A stretch of 64,000 bases of DNA. Source: Stenotrophomonas lactitubi (GTDB lineage: Bacteria; Pseudomonadota; Gammaproteobacteria; Xanthomonadales; Xanthomonadaceae). A program made the translations under genes and the position numbers. The DNA lies in NCBI RefSeq assembly GCF_002803515.1, contig NZ_PHQX01000001.1:2418001-2482000 (forward strand), read 5' to 3'. A model generated the notes under the pieces. It had not been told where the DNA came from and ran no database searches. It was given only the letters and a program-made list of their open reading frames with translations. Below are positions 39,685-51,373 of this stretch, piece after piece (positions within the stretch are counted from its first letter, which is position 1; each line of letters opens with the position of its first letter).

Positions 39685-40287
39685 ATGAACCTGCTGCGCC
39701 TGCTGCCTGCTGCCCTGCTGTGCCTGCCGCTGATCGCCTGTGGCGGCACCTCCAGCCCCGACAAGACCGCCGGCAAGGCGGTGGCCGAGACCGCCGGTGG
39801 CGTCGGCCAGACCGTCAAGGAAGCGATGGACGATGCCCGCAAGGAAATCGCCGAGGGCAACATCAAGATCTCCGCCGACAACCAGCCGCGCGCGGAAATC
39901 ACCCCGCAGGGACAGCTGCTGATCGGCGGCAAGCAGGTAACGCTGGACGATGGCCAGCGCCGCCAGCTGCTCGATTACCGCGGCCACGTGGTGGCAGTGG
40001 CGATGGATGGCATGAATATCGGTCTGGCCGGCGCCAAGCTCGGCGCCAACGCTGCCGGTGAAGCACTGAAGGGCATCTTCAGCGGCGACAGCGAAGGCAT
40101 CGAGAAGCGGATCAACGCCGAGGCCGCCAAGATCGAGGCGCAGGCCAAGCGCATCTGCGACCGCATGCCGGCCATGCTGGTCAGCCAGCAGGCCCTGGCG
40201 GCCTCGCTGCCGGCGTTCAAGCCCTACGCCACGATGGACCAGAGCGATGTGGACGACTGCGGCAAGGACACCGTCGTCAACCGCTGA
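39685..40287 (+). CDS. YggN-like (DUF2884) lipoprotein
   Basis: 200 aa with a lipoprotein signal; the lipobox is LIAC with Cys19. The body resembles the YggN/DUF2884 family, including the ITPQGQLLIGGKQVTLDDGQ strand region and a helical C-terminal half with two cysteines (about 155 and 192) that may pair. Located in the periplasm on the inner or outer membrane. Function unknown. 30 bases after the GIN-domain gene, in the same unit. Confidence 0.8.
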   Translation: MNLLRLLPAALLCLPLIACGGTSSPDKTAGKAVAETAGGVGQTVKEAMDDARKEIAEGNIKISADNQPRAEITPQGQLLIGGKQVTLDDGQRRQLLDYRGHVVAVAMDGMNIGLAGAKLGANAAGEALKGIFSGDSEGIEKRINAEAAKIEAQAKRICDRMPAMLVSQQALAASLPAFKPYATMDQSDVDDCGKDTVVNR

Positions 40288-40393
40288 CCCTGTGACAGAT
40301 CAGCGCACCCGGCCGGCAGCGCGCAGGCGTTGCCGGCCGCTGCGCCCCGGCGGGATTACAATGGCGGCCCCGGATGCACCTCATTGAACCGCC

Positions 40394-40819
40394 ATGAAAA
40401 AGCTGTTTCTGCTGCTGGCCGCCCTGCTCTGCCTGGGCCTGGTCGGCTGTGACCAGGATTACCGCAACCACCGCGCCGAGCGCGGCAAACCGAAGATCTC
40501 GGTCAGCGAAAGCATCGTGACCGTGCGTCGCCAGCCGGCGCCGAACATCATCATCCTGCCCGACGGGCAGATGAAGATCGACGAGATCCTGATCCCGCTC
40601 AACGCCGAGCAGAAGCAGATGCTGCAGACGATGTTCGGCACGCTGCAGGTGCTGCGCCAGAACACGCTGGTGGCCGCACCGGCCGACCCCAACATGCAGC
40701 CGGTGAAGATCGTGCCACCGGAAGGCATGCAGGTGATTCCGCCGGACCTGGTGCAGACCATTCCCGAGTTCAAGGATTACACCGAGACCTTCGGCAACAT
40801 CGTCGCCGACCGTCGTTGA
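40394..40819 (+). CDS. Small lipoprotein, probable shortened YggN-like paralogue
   Basis: 141 aa, lipobox LVGC with Cys19. The segment IILPDGQMKIDEILIPLNAE matches, by pattern, the ITPQGQLLIGGKQVTLDDGQ region of the lipoprotein upstream, while the long helical C-terminal part is absent. Alternative: an unrelated small lipoprotein. A terminator follows directly, closing the operon that begins at 36.2 kb or a separate unit started in the 106-base gap. Confidence 0.72.
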   Translation: MKKLFLLLAALLCLGLVGCDQDYRNHRAERGKPKISVSESIVTVRRQPAPNIIILPDGQMKIDEILIPLNAEQKQMLQTMFGTLQVLRQNTLVAAPADPNMQPVKIVPPEGMQVIPPDLVQTIPEFKDYTETFGNIVADRR

Positions 40820-40825
40820 AACGAG

Positions 40826-40852
40826 AACGCCGCCCTCCCGGGCGGCGTTTCC
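40826..40852 (+). terminator. Rho-independent terminator
   Basis: A 10-bp stem AACGCCGCCC/GGGCGGCGTT with TCCC loop and T-rich tail, seven bases after the lipoprotein stop. Confidence 0.9.
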
Positions 40853-40856
40853 GTTT

Positions 40857-40884
40857 GTAGAGCCGAGCATAGGCTCGGCTCTAC
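40857..40884. repeat. SMAG-like element (GTAGAGCCGAGC type)
   Basis: GTAGAGCCGAGC, ATAG and GCTCGGCTCTAC form a perfect 12-bp stem, with the GTAG head on both strands. It lies between convergent lipoprotein and fumC genes. Confidence 0.85.
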
Positions 40885-40901
40885 AGAGTGCAGATTCCAG
40901 A

Positions 40902-42341
<1,440 letters not shown>

Positions 42342-42498
42342 TGCATCAACTCCGCACTACTTCGGTTGGGGAAAGGGAAGCGGCGGCTGGCAGGGTGTCG
42401 CTTCCCGGGCTGGCGGCTGCGACAACGATACTCCCTTGTCCGCAGCGTGGGATGGCGAGGACGGGCCAGATCGTTTCATCCGAAGGGCCGATTGTGTT

Positions 42499-42575
42499 GT
42501 AGAGCCGAGCCCACGCTCGGCTGCATCTGCGGTCTGGCGCCTGAGGAGCAGCCGAGCGTAGGCTCGGCTCTGCAG
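42499..42575. repeat. SMAG-like palindrome dimer
   Basis: Unit one is GTAGAGCCGAGCCCACGCTCGGCT (42499-42522). Unit two is AGCCGAGCGTAGGCTCGGCTCTGCAG (42550-42575), read in two halves. Both stems use the same GCCGAGC arm in a facing arrangement. It lies in the fumC-purB divergent region. Confidence 0.8.
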
Positions 42576-42600
42576 GGCGCTCCCGCCCGGCACGTCGTAG

Positions 42601-44004
<1,404 letters not shown>

Positions 44005-44120
44005 GGGTTTTCCTTGCGGCGGCGGCCGCGTGCGCTGCCTGCGGCAGGCTTGTACTGCCAAGGCAACGGCAACAGCAACTGCAACGTCAAAAGCGGCTCT
44101 GGGTTTTTGCCGTGTTTGGC

Positions 44121-44218
44121 GGGGCGGGTTGGGTTCGCGGGGGACGCCGTAAACCCGTCCCTGGGGGCTTGGCCGCGGCATCCATGCCGCGGACACCCCC
44201 GCGAACCCAACCCGCCCC
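44121..44218. repeat. Nested double-stem element, copy 2
   Basis: The outer arms 44121-44143 and 44196-44218 are perfect 23-bp inverted repeats. The inner stem CCGCGGCA/TGCCGCGG (44173-44192) has loop TCCA. The linker CGCCGTAAACCCGTCCCTGG is identical to copy 1, in the same orientation. Confidence 0.87.
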
Positions 44219-44277
44219 ACCTTTGACAGATTCCCGGTGACGGATCGAAGAGCATTGGGTTGTCGGGACGGAATTTG

Positions 44278-44310
44278 AAAGAGGGACGCGGCTTCGCCGC
44301 GTCCCTCTTT
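44278..44310. terminator. Bidirectional terminator-like hairpin
   Basis: A perfect 15-bp stem, AAAGAGGGACGCGGC with its complement, and a TTC loop, ending TTT and followed by GGTTTT. About 270 bases after purB, beyond the double-stem element. In part it may be another dispersed repeat. Confidence 0.7.
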
Positions 44311-44335
44311 GGTTTTGGGGTCTTTGTAGAGCCGA

Positions 44336-44389
44336 GCCCATGCTCGGCTGCTTGTTCCAACAGCAGGCCGAGCGTGGGCTCGGCTCTAC
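44336..44389. repeat. SMAG-like palindrome dimer
   Basis: GTAGAGCCGAGC..GCTCGGCTG from 44336 and GCCGAGC..GGCTCGGCTCTAC ending 44389 face each other across a short spacer, GTAG heads outward. Confidence 0.82.
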
Positions 44390-44484
44390 AGATGCACGAG
44401 CAAGCGCAGCGCGCGACCCGCTCTTGCCTTTGATTTTCTTCTTTCCATTCCGTGGCGGGCCCCGTAGGAAACTGTCAGGGGCCT

Positions 44485-44578
44485 GGCGGGTGGGCTGCGC
44501 GGGGGTGTCCGCCGCATGGATGCGGCGGCCAAGCTTACAAGGACGTACTTGCAGCGCCCCCCGCGCAGCCCACCCGCC
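44485..44578. repeat. Nested double-stem element, copy 3 (inverted)
   Basis: Outer arms 44485-44505 and 44558-44578 are perfect 21-bp inverted repeats. The inner stem CCGCCGCA/TGCGGCGG (44509-44528) has loop TGGA, the complement of TCCA in copies 1 and 2. The linker AGCTTACAAGGACGTACTTG aligns, reversed, with theirs. The 745-base purB-roxA gap holds copies 2 and 3, a SMAG dimer and a terminator, and no gene was seen in it. Confidence 0.85.
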
Positions 44579-44749
44579 CGGCCAAGCGCGGCTTTTGCTT
44601 TGAACCCGACCGCCACGAGGGGCTCAGCCGTTGGCCGGAACCCCGCGACAAACCACCACACGTGCGCAATCCCAACGAACGTCGGACAATGGAGGCCTTG
44701 GTGGCCCGCCACGCCGCCCCTCCCGCTTTCCGCTGCAAGGAACTCCCCC

Positions 44750-46147
44750 ATGGCCGCCCGCAAGTCCACCTCCCCCCTTATCGAAGTCCACGCCCGTCGT
44801 GGCCAGCCGCTGGGCATGTCCCCGGCCGTGTTCCTGCGCGACTTCTGGCAGAAACGCCCGCTGTTGATCCGCAACGCGTTCACCGACTTCCAGACCCCCG
44901 TACAGCCGGAAGACCTGGCGGGCCTGGCCTGCGAAGAGGGCGTGCTGGCCCGCCTGATCGAGCACGACAAGGCCCAGGACAGCTGGCGCGTGCGCAGCGG
45001 CCCGTTCCAGGAAGACATCTTCCCGGCCCTGCCCGACCACGACTGGACCCTGCTGGTGCAGGACGTGGACAAGTGGGACAAGGACGTGCGCGCCCTGATC
45101 GAACACTTCAGCTTCCTGCCGCGCTGGCGCATGGACGATGTGATGATCAGCTTCGCCGCCACCGGTGGCTCGGTCGGCGCCCATGTCGACCAGTACGACG
45201 TGTTCCTGCTGCAGGCCCATGGCCACCGCCGCTGGCAGATCGATGCCAGCGAATCGATCAAGGGCAAGCGCCCGCCGCTGGGCTTCCGCCCCGACGTGGA
45301 ACTGAAGCTGCTGCAGGTGTTCAAGCCGACCCACGACTGGGTGCTGGCGCCGGGCGACATGCTGTACCTGCCGCCGAACGTGCCGCATCACGGCGTCGCC
45401 GAAGACCCCTGCCTGACGTTCTCGTTCGGCATGCGCGCGCCGTCCTCGGCCGAGCTGATCAGTGATTATCTGGACACGTTGATCGCCGATGCCGACGAAA
45501 ACATCCGCTACCAGGATGCCGACCTGAAGGCACCGGCCGACCCGAACGAAATCGACACCGTGGCAATGGCGCGGGTAATCACCGCGCTCAACGCCATCCG
45601 CATGAACGACCCCGACAAGCTGGGTGACTGGTTCGGCCGCTTCATCACCACCTACCGCGCCGCCGGCGAGGTAATGGCCCACCAGGCCGCACCGCCGCAG
45701 GAAGAAGTGCTCGAGGCCCTGCAGTCGGGCCTGCTGCTGCAGCGTCACCCGTGGGCGCGACTGGCCTGGCGCCGGGCCAAGCGTGGCGCCAGCCTGTATG
45801 TCAGCGGCCAGGATTTCGCCCTGCCGATCAAGGACGCACAACGCCTGGCAGGTGCCGAGCAGCTCGATGCTGCCGCCTACCGCGGCCTGTCCGACAAGGG
45901 CCGCGCAGTACTCCAGCAGCTGCTGGTCGGCGGCGTGTTCCAGCTGATCGATCCGAACGAGGTGTATGCCGACGAGGAGGAAGCGGTGCTGGGTGAGGTG
46001 ATCGAGGGCCGCGAGCAGGTCGAGGTCATCGACGCTGACGCCATGTCCGATGACGTCCATCTGGTGACCGTGCACGACGACGGCATTGAAGTGATCGTCA
46101 ACTTCGACGACCACAACGAAGACGACAGCGACCCCAGCCGCGGCTGA
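44750..46147 (+). CDS. roxA: Ribosomal oxygenase (uL16 arginine 3-hydroxylase, YcfD/RoxA family)
   Basis: 465 aa from ATG 44750. A JmjC-type cupin: the iron triad is HVDQYD (His and Asp, near residues 145-150) and the His in PPNVPHHGV, with the winged-helix C-terminal part that follows in YcfD. Hydroxylates an arginine of L16 using 2-oxoglutarate. It is longer than E. coli YcfD, partly through an acidic C-terminal extension from about residue 400 (rich in Asp/Glu). Three bases separate it from the acetyltransferase gene. Confidence 0.9.
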   Translation: MAARKSTSPLIEVHARRGQPLGMSPAVFLRDFWQKRPLLIRNAFTDFQTPVQPEDLAGLACEEGVLARLIEHDKAQDSWRVRSGPFQEDIFPALPDHDWTLLVQDVDKWDKDVRALIEHFSFLPRWRMDDVMISFAATGGSVGAHVDQYDVFLLQAHGHRRWQIDASESIKGKRPPLGFRPDVELKLLQVFKPTHDWVLAPGDMLYLPPNVPHHGVAEDPCLTFSFGMRAPSSAELISDYLDTLIADADENIRYQDADLKAPADPNEIDTVAMARVITALNAIRMNDPDKLGDWFGRFITTYRAAGEVMAHQAAPPQEEVLEALQSGLLLQRHPWARLAWRRAKRGASLYVSGQDFALPIKDAQRLAGAEQLDAAAYRGLSDKGRAVLQQLLVGGVFQLIDPNEVYADEEEAVLGEVIEGREQVEVIDADAMSDDVHLVTVHDDGIEVIVNFDDHNEDDSDPSRG

Positions 46148-46150
46148 GCC

Positions 46151-47053
46151 ATGACTGCCCTCCGGGTCCAGCAGGTACGCCATGCCGAGGCCCACGTCGC
46201 CATCCACGACGTGCGCCAGCGGGTGTTCGTGCAGGAACAGGGCATCGATGCCGCCCTGGAGCGCGATGCCCTGGACCCGGTCTGCGCCCACGTGCTGGCG
46301 CTGGATGCCCACGGGCAACCGGTCGGCACCGGGCGGCTGGCGCCGGATGGTCGTATCGGCCGCATGGCGGTGCTGGCTGCGTATCGCGGTCTCGGCGTCG
46401 GCGAGGCCCTGCTTGAGGCGTTGGTACAGGCCGGGCACCAGCTCGGCCTGGCCGAGCTGCACCTGCATGCACAGCTGCCGGCGCGCGACTTCTACGCCCG
46501 CCTGGGCTTCCTGCCGGAAGGCCCGGAATTCGAAGAAGCCGGCATCGGCCACCAGCAGATGCGCCGCCGGCTGCAAGCCGTTTCCGCCATCGACAGCCGC
46601 GCTGAAGCGGTGGCGATCACCACGGCCATCATCCACCGCGCACGCCGCCGGCTGTGGCTGCACAGCCGGCAGCTGGACCCCGGCCTGCTGGATGCGCCAC
46701 CGTTGCAGGCGGCCCTGCGCCGCTTCGTCACTGCCCGCCACGACAAGCAGCTGCGGGTGATCGTGCATGACGCCGCCGCCATCGCCAGCGCCGGTGCGCC
46801 GCTGCTGGCGCTGTTCCAGCGCCTTCCCAGTGTGATCCAGTTCCGTGAGGTGGCCGATCCGATCGATCGCGCCCTGGCCTCGGCCTGTCTGCTCAACGAT
46901 GCAGGCGACTTCTACTTTCGTCTCATCGGTCATCGCCTCGACGGCGAATCCGCAATCGCGCTGCCGGCACGTTCGCAGCCGTTCGAGCAGCAATTGCAGC
47001 GTGTCTGGGACCGTTCGCGCGAATGCAGCGAATTGCGCGCACTCGGCATCTGA
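46151..47053 (+). CDS. GNAT acetyltransferase fused to a C-terminal domain
   Basis: 300 aa. Residues 1-142 are a GNAT fold; the acetyl-CoA motif A is RMAVLAAYRGLGVGEALLE near residue 74. The C-terminal half (about 150-300) begins IDSRAEAVAITTAIIHRARR and resembles a PLD-like nucleic-acid or membrane-associated domain found with some bacterial GNATs (DUF7931-like); this is by pattern only. Cotranscribed with roxA, so a role near ribosome or protein modification is possible but not shown. Confidence 0.82.
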   Translation: MTALRVQQVRHAEAHVAIHDVRQRVFVQEQGIDAALERDALDPVCAHVLALDAHGQPVGTGRLAPDGRIGRMAVLAAYRGLGVGEALLEALVQAGHQLGLAELHLHAQLPARDFYARLGFLPEGPEFEEAGIGHQQMRRRLQAVSAIDSRAEAVAITTAIIHRARRRLWLHSRQLDPGLLDAPPLQAALRRFVTARHDKQLRVIVHDAAAIASAGAPLLALFQRLPSVIQFREVADPIDRALASACLLNDAGDFYFRLIGHRLDGESAIALPARSQPFEQQLQRVWDRSRECSELRALGI

Positions 47054-47239
47054 CCGCGACCGGTGCGCTCAACCTGTCTGGGACCGACACCGGGGGACGC
47101 CCGATGCCCTCGTCGCTGCCCCTTCGTGTCCGGATGGGGGTACAATTTGGCCGTTTGAACGCGCCCGTGCATGGCTATTCATCTTCGTGCCGGGTCCTTC
47201 TGAAGCCATACCCCACAAAGCGAATCAGCACCCTCCATC

Positions 47240-50071
47240 GTGGACAATCAACTGAAGCAGTTTGCGCAATCTTCGCAACTCGCCGGCGGCAACGCCTCCT
47301 ATGTCGAGGACCTGTACGAGCAGTACCTGGTCTCCCCGGATAGTGTCGATCCCAAATGGAAAACCTACTTCGACGGCTTCAAGGGCCGCGAAGCAGGCGA
47401 CATTCCGCACTCGGCCGTCATTTCCCACATCGCGGACGCGGCCAAGGATGCGCTGAAAGCAGGCACCGGCACCGGTGCAGGCGATGAGCGCGAGCGCAAT
47501 GTCGGTCGCCTGATCACCGCCTACCGTTCGCGTGGTCATCTGGACGCCCGCCTGGACCCGCTGGGCCTGGCCGCTCCGGTCAACACCCCGGACCTGGGCC
47601 TGCCCTTCCACAACCTGTCCGATGCTGACCTCAACAGCGAGTTCAGCACCGGCGGCGTGGGCGGTCAGCCGCGCATGAAGCTGCGTGACCTGCTGGCGCG
47701 CCTGAAGGCGACCTACACCGGTTCGATCGGTGCGGAGTTCATGCACATCTCCGAGGTCGAGCAGCGCCAGTGGATCTACAAGAAGCTGGAACTGGCCGGT
47801 GGCAACTACCAGCTGGACGCTGACACCCAGCGCCGTACGCTGGAGCGCCTGACCGCCGCCGAAGGCCTCGAGCGCTACCTGCACACCAAGTACGTCGGCC
47901 AGAAGCGCTTCTCGCTGGAAGGCGGCGACTCGCTGATCCCGATGATGGACACCATCATCCGCAGCGCCGGCAAGGATGGCGTCAAGGACGTGGTGGTGGG
48001 CATGGCCCACCGTGGCCGCCTGAACGTGCTGGTCAACACCCTCGGCAAGAACCCGCGCAAGCTGTTCGACGAATTCGAAGGCAAGTTCGAGCACGACGAG
48101 CACGCCTCGGCCGGCGACGTGAAGTACCACATGGGCTTCTCCGCCGACGTCGCCACTGAAGGTGGCCCGGTCCACCTGGCGCTGGCGTTCAATCCGTCGC
48201 ACCTGGAAATCGCCGACCCGGTAGTTGCCGGTTCCGTGCGTTCGCGCCAGGAACGCCGCAAGGACACCGCGCGCAAGCAGGTGATGCCGATCCTGATCCA
48301 CGGCGACGCGGCCTTCTCCGGCCAGGGCGTGGTCATGGAGCTGTTCCAGATGTCGCAGGCCCGCGGCTTCGCCGTCGGCGGCACCGTGCACATCGTGGTC
48401 AACAACCAGGTTGGCTTCACCACCTCCAATCCACTGGATACGCGCTCCACGCGCTATGCCACCGACGTGGCGAAGATGATCGCCGCACCGGTGCTGCACG
48501 TGAACGGCGATGATCCGGAGGCGGTGGTATTCGCCGCGCAGCTGGCCTTCGAGTTCCGCCAGAAGTTCGCCAAGGACGTGGTCATCGACCTGATGTGCTA
48601 CCGCCGTTGGGGCCACAACGAGGCCGACGAGCCGGCGATCACCCAGCCGCTGATGTACCAGGTGATCCGCAAGCACGCCACCACCCGCGAGATGTACGCC
48701 GAGCAGCTGGAAAAGGCGGGCGTGATCGCCGCCGGTGCCGGCAAGGCGATGGTCGATGCGTACCGTGAGAAGCTCGATGCCGGTGAAGTGACCACCGAGC
48801 TGGCCAAGGTCGAAAAGACCCCGCCGACCAGCCCGCTGTTCGTTGATTGGCCCAAGCTGCTGGAAGGCAAGCTGTCCGACCCGGTGTCGACGAAGGTCGA
48901 CAAGGACAAGCTGGTCGCGCTGGCCAAGCTGATCAACACCGTGCCCGAAGAAGTGCAGCTGCACTCGCGCGTGTCCAAGGTGTACGACGACCGTCGCAGG
49001 ATGGCCGCTGGCGAGATCCCGGGCGACTGGGGCTTTGCCGAGAACCTGGCCTACGCCACCCTGCTGGACGAAGGCAGTGCCCTGCGCCTGGTCGGCCAGG
49101 ACGTCGGCCGCGGTACGTTCACCCACCGCCACGCGATCCTGCACGACCAGAAGACCGACAACTACTACCTGCCGCTGCGGCAGCTGGTGGATTCGCCGGA
49201 GAAGGCCACCATCATCGATTCGCTGCTCAGCGAAGAAGCCGTGATGGCCTATGAGTACGGTTTCTCGACCACCGATCCGAACACCCTGTGCATCTGGGAA
49301 GGCCAGTTCGGCGACTTCGCCAACGGCGCCCAGGTGGTGATCGATCAGTTCATCGCCGCCGGCGAAGCAAAGTGGGGCCGTATTTCCGGCCTGACCCTGC
49401 TGCTGCCGCACGGTTATGAAGGTCAGGGTCCGGAACACAGCTCGGCGCGCCTGGAGCGCTTCCTGCAGCTGTGCGCGCTGGAGAACATGCTGGTGGTGGT
49501 GCCGTCGACCCCGGCGCAGGCCTTCCACATGCTGCGTCGCCAGCAGCACCTGACCACCCGCAAGCCGCTGGTGGTGATGTCGCCCAAGTCGCTGCTGCGC
49601 CACAAGCTGGCCGTGTCGACCCTGGACGAGCTGGCCAATGGCGAGTTCCAGCACCTGATCGGCGACGCCAATGCAGATGCCAAGAAGGTCAAGCGCGTGG
49701 TGCTGTGCTCGGGCAAGGTCTACTACGACCTGCTGGAAGACCAGACCAAGCGTGGCCAGGACGACGTGGCGATCATCCGCGTGGAGCAGCTGTATCCGTT
49801 CCCGCGTGCGCTGCTGGCTGCCGAACTGAAGAAGTACGGCAAGGCCACCGACGTGGTGTGGACGCAGGAAGAACCGCAGAACCAGGGGGCGTGGTACCAG
49901 ATCCGCCACCACCTGCAGTTCTGCCTGGCCGATGGCCAGAGCCTGCACTACGCCGGTCGCGCACGTTCGGCTTCGCCGGCTGCCGGTCACATGGCTGACC
50001 ACGTCCGCGAACAGCAGCAGCTGGTCGCCGATGCACTGGTCAACCCGTTCAACGACTCGTTCGCTGAATAA
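47240..50071 (+). CDS. sucA: 2-oxoglutarate dehydrogenase E1 component
   Basis: 943 aa from a GTG. N-terminal segment MDNQLKQFAQSSQLAGG is typical of SucA. The ThDP fold follows with GMAHRGRLNVLVNTLGK (near residue 254), the IHGDAAFSGQGVV motif and WGHNEADEP. Decarboxylates 2-oxoglutarate and passes succinyl to E2 lipoyl. TACAAT about 95 bases upstream may be its -10, without a clear -35. First gene of sucA-sucB-lpdA. Confidence 0.97.
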   Translation: MDNQLKQFAQSSQLAGGNASYVEDLYEQYLVSPDSVDPKWKTYFDGFKGREAGDIPHSAVISHIADAAKDALKAGTGTGAGDERERNVGRLITAYRSRGHLDARLDPLGLAAPVNTPDLGLPFHNLSDADLNSEFSTGGVGGQPRMKLRDLLARLKATYTGSIGAEFMHISEVEQRQWIYKKLELAGGNYQLDADTQRRTLERLTAAEGLERYLHTKYVGQKRFSLEGGDSLIPMMDTIIRSAGKDGVKDVVVGMAHRGRLNVLVNTLGKNPRKLFDEFEGKFEHDEHASAGDVKYHMGFSADVATEGGPVHLALAFNPSHLEIADPVVAGSVRSRQERRKDTARKQVMPILIHGDAAFSGQGVVMELFQMSQARGFAVGGTVHIVVNNQVGFTTSNPLDTRSTRYATDVAKMIAAPVLHVNGDDPEAVVFAAQLAFEFRQKFAKDVVIDLMCYRRWGHNEADEPAITQPLMYQVIRKHATTREMYAEQLEKAGVIAAGAGKAMVDAYREKLDAGEVTTELAKVEKTPPTSPLFVDWPKLLEGKLSDPVSTKVDKDKLVALAKLINTVPEEVQLHSRVSKVYDDRRRMAAGEIPGDWGFAENLAYATLLDEGSALRLVGQDVGRGTFTHRHAILHDQKTDNYYLPLRQLVDSPEKATIIDSLLSEEAVMAYEYGFSTTDPNTLCIWEGQFGDFANGAQVVIDQFIAAGEAKWGRISGLTLLLPHGYEGQGPEHSSARLERFLQLCALENMLVVVPSTPAQAFHMLRRQQHLTTRKPLVVMSPKSLLRHKLAVSTLDELANGEFQHLIGDANADAKKVKRVVLCSGKVYYDLLEDQTKRGQDDVAIIRVEQLYPFPRALLAAELKKYGKATDVVWTQEEPQNQGAWYQIRHHLQFCLADGQSLHYAGRARSASPAAGHMADHVREQQQLVADALVNPFNDSFAE

Positions 50072-50110
50072 CTCTCCCCCTATTTAGAAGACAAACCAGG
50101 AAGCTCCCGC

Positions 50111-51310
50111 ATGGCCACCGAAGTCAAAGCCCCGGTACTGCCCGAATCCGTCGCCGACGGCACCATCGCCACCTGGCACAAGAAGGTGGGCGACGCCGTC
50201 AAGCGCGACGAAAACCTGCTTGACCTGGAAACCGACAAGGTCGTCCTGGAAGTGCCGTCGCCGGTCGATGGCGTGATCAAGGAAATCAAGTTCGCCGAAG
50301 GCGCGACCGTGACCTCCAGCCAGGTCGTGGCGATCATCGAAGAAGGCGCCGTGGCCGCTGCCCCGGCTCCGGCTGCCGAAGAGAAGAAGGCCGAGGCCGC
50401 TCCGGCCGCTGCTGCTCCGGCCGCCGCCGCTGCTCCGGCCCCGGCTGCCAAGTCGGCTGCCGATGCACTGCCGCCGGGCGCCCGCTTCAGCGCCATCACC
50501 GAAGGCGTGAATCCGGCCGACGTCGATGGCACCGGCCGTCGTGGCGCCGTCACCAAGGAAGACATCGTCAACTTCGCCCGCAACGGCGGCGCCGGCAAGG
50601 CCGGTGGCGCACGTCCAGAAGAACGCGTGCCGATGACCCGCATCCGCAAGCGCATCGCCGAGCGCCTGATGGAGTCGAAGAACTCCACCGCCATGCTGAC
50701 CACCTTCAACGAAGTCGACCTGTCCAAGGTCTCGGCGGCGCGCAAGGAACTGCAGGACGAATTCGTCAAGGCTCACGGCATCAAGCTCGGCTTCATGAGC
50801 TTCTTCGTGAAGGCTGCCGCCAACGCGCTGCAGCGCTTCCCGCTGGTCAATGCCTCGATCGACGGCGAAGACATCATCTACCACGGCTACTCGGACATCT
50901 CGATCGCCGTGTCGACCGAGAAGGGCCTGGTCACGCCGGTGCTGCGCAACGTCGAGCGCATGTCGTTCGCCGACATCGAAAAGACCATCGCCGACTACGC
51001 CAAGAAGGCCCGTGACGGCAAGCTGAGCCTGGAAGAACTGCAGGGCGGCACCTTCACCGTGACCAACGGCGGCACCTTCGGTTCGCTGCTGTCGACCCCG
51101 ATCATCAACCCGCCGCAGAGCGCCATCCTCGGCATGCATGCCATCAAGGAGCGCCCGATCGCCCAGAACGGCCAGGTCGTGATCGCGCCGATGATGTACC
51201 TGGCGCTGTCCTACGATCACCGCATCATCGACGGCAAGGACTCGGTGCAGTTCCTGGTGGACATCAAGAACCAGCTGGAAAACCCGGGCCGCATGCTGTT
51301 CGGCCTGTAA
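50111..51310 (+). CDS. sucB: Dihydrolipoamide succinyltransferase (E2)
   Basis: 399 aa. N-terminal lipoyl domain with the lipoylated lysine in [14 protein letters not shown] (near residue 43), an Ala/Pro-rich flexible linker (about 82-118), the E3-binding domain ([20 protein letters not shown]) and the catalytic domain with [16 protein letters not shown] near the end. One lipoyl domain, as in E. coli SucB. It follows sucA after 39 bases. Confidence 0.97.
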   Translation: MATEVKAPVLPESVADGTIATWHKKVGDAVKRDENLLDLETDKVVLEVPSPVDGVIKEIKFAEGATVTSSQVVAIIEEGAVAAAPAPAAEEKKAEAAPAAAAPAAAAAPAPAAKSAADALPPGARFSAITEGVNPADVDGTGRRGAVTKEDIVNFARNGGAGKAGGARPEERVPMTRIRKRIAERLMESKNSTAMLTTFNEVDLSKVSAARKELQDEFVKAHGIKLGFMSFFVKAAANALQRFPLVNASIDGEDIIYHGYSDISIAVSTEKGLVTPVLRNVERMSFADIEKTIADYAKKARDGKLSLEELQGGTFTVTNGGTFGSLLSTPIINPPQSAILGMHAIKERPIAQNGQVVIAPMMYLALSYDHRIIDGKDSVQFLVDIKNQLENPGRMLFGL

Positions 51311-51321
51311 GAGACCTCCCG

Positions 51322-51345
51322 CCCCTCCGCGCCTGCGCGGAGGGG
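51322..51345 (+). other. Strong hairpin between sucB and lpdA
   Basis: An 11-bp perfect stem CCCCTCCGCGC/GCGCGGAGGGG with a 2-base loop, followed by TTCTGG and not by a T run. A processing or partial attenuation site that could set lpdA level below sucAB. Confidence 0.65.
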
Positions 51346-51373
51346 TTCTGGTAATGCAACAAGGACTATTTCA

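Noticed and set aside
47225..50002. 925-codon minus-strand frame opposite sucA
   Set aside because: Antisense shadow with compositional bias and no recognisable domain.
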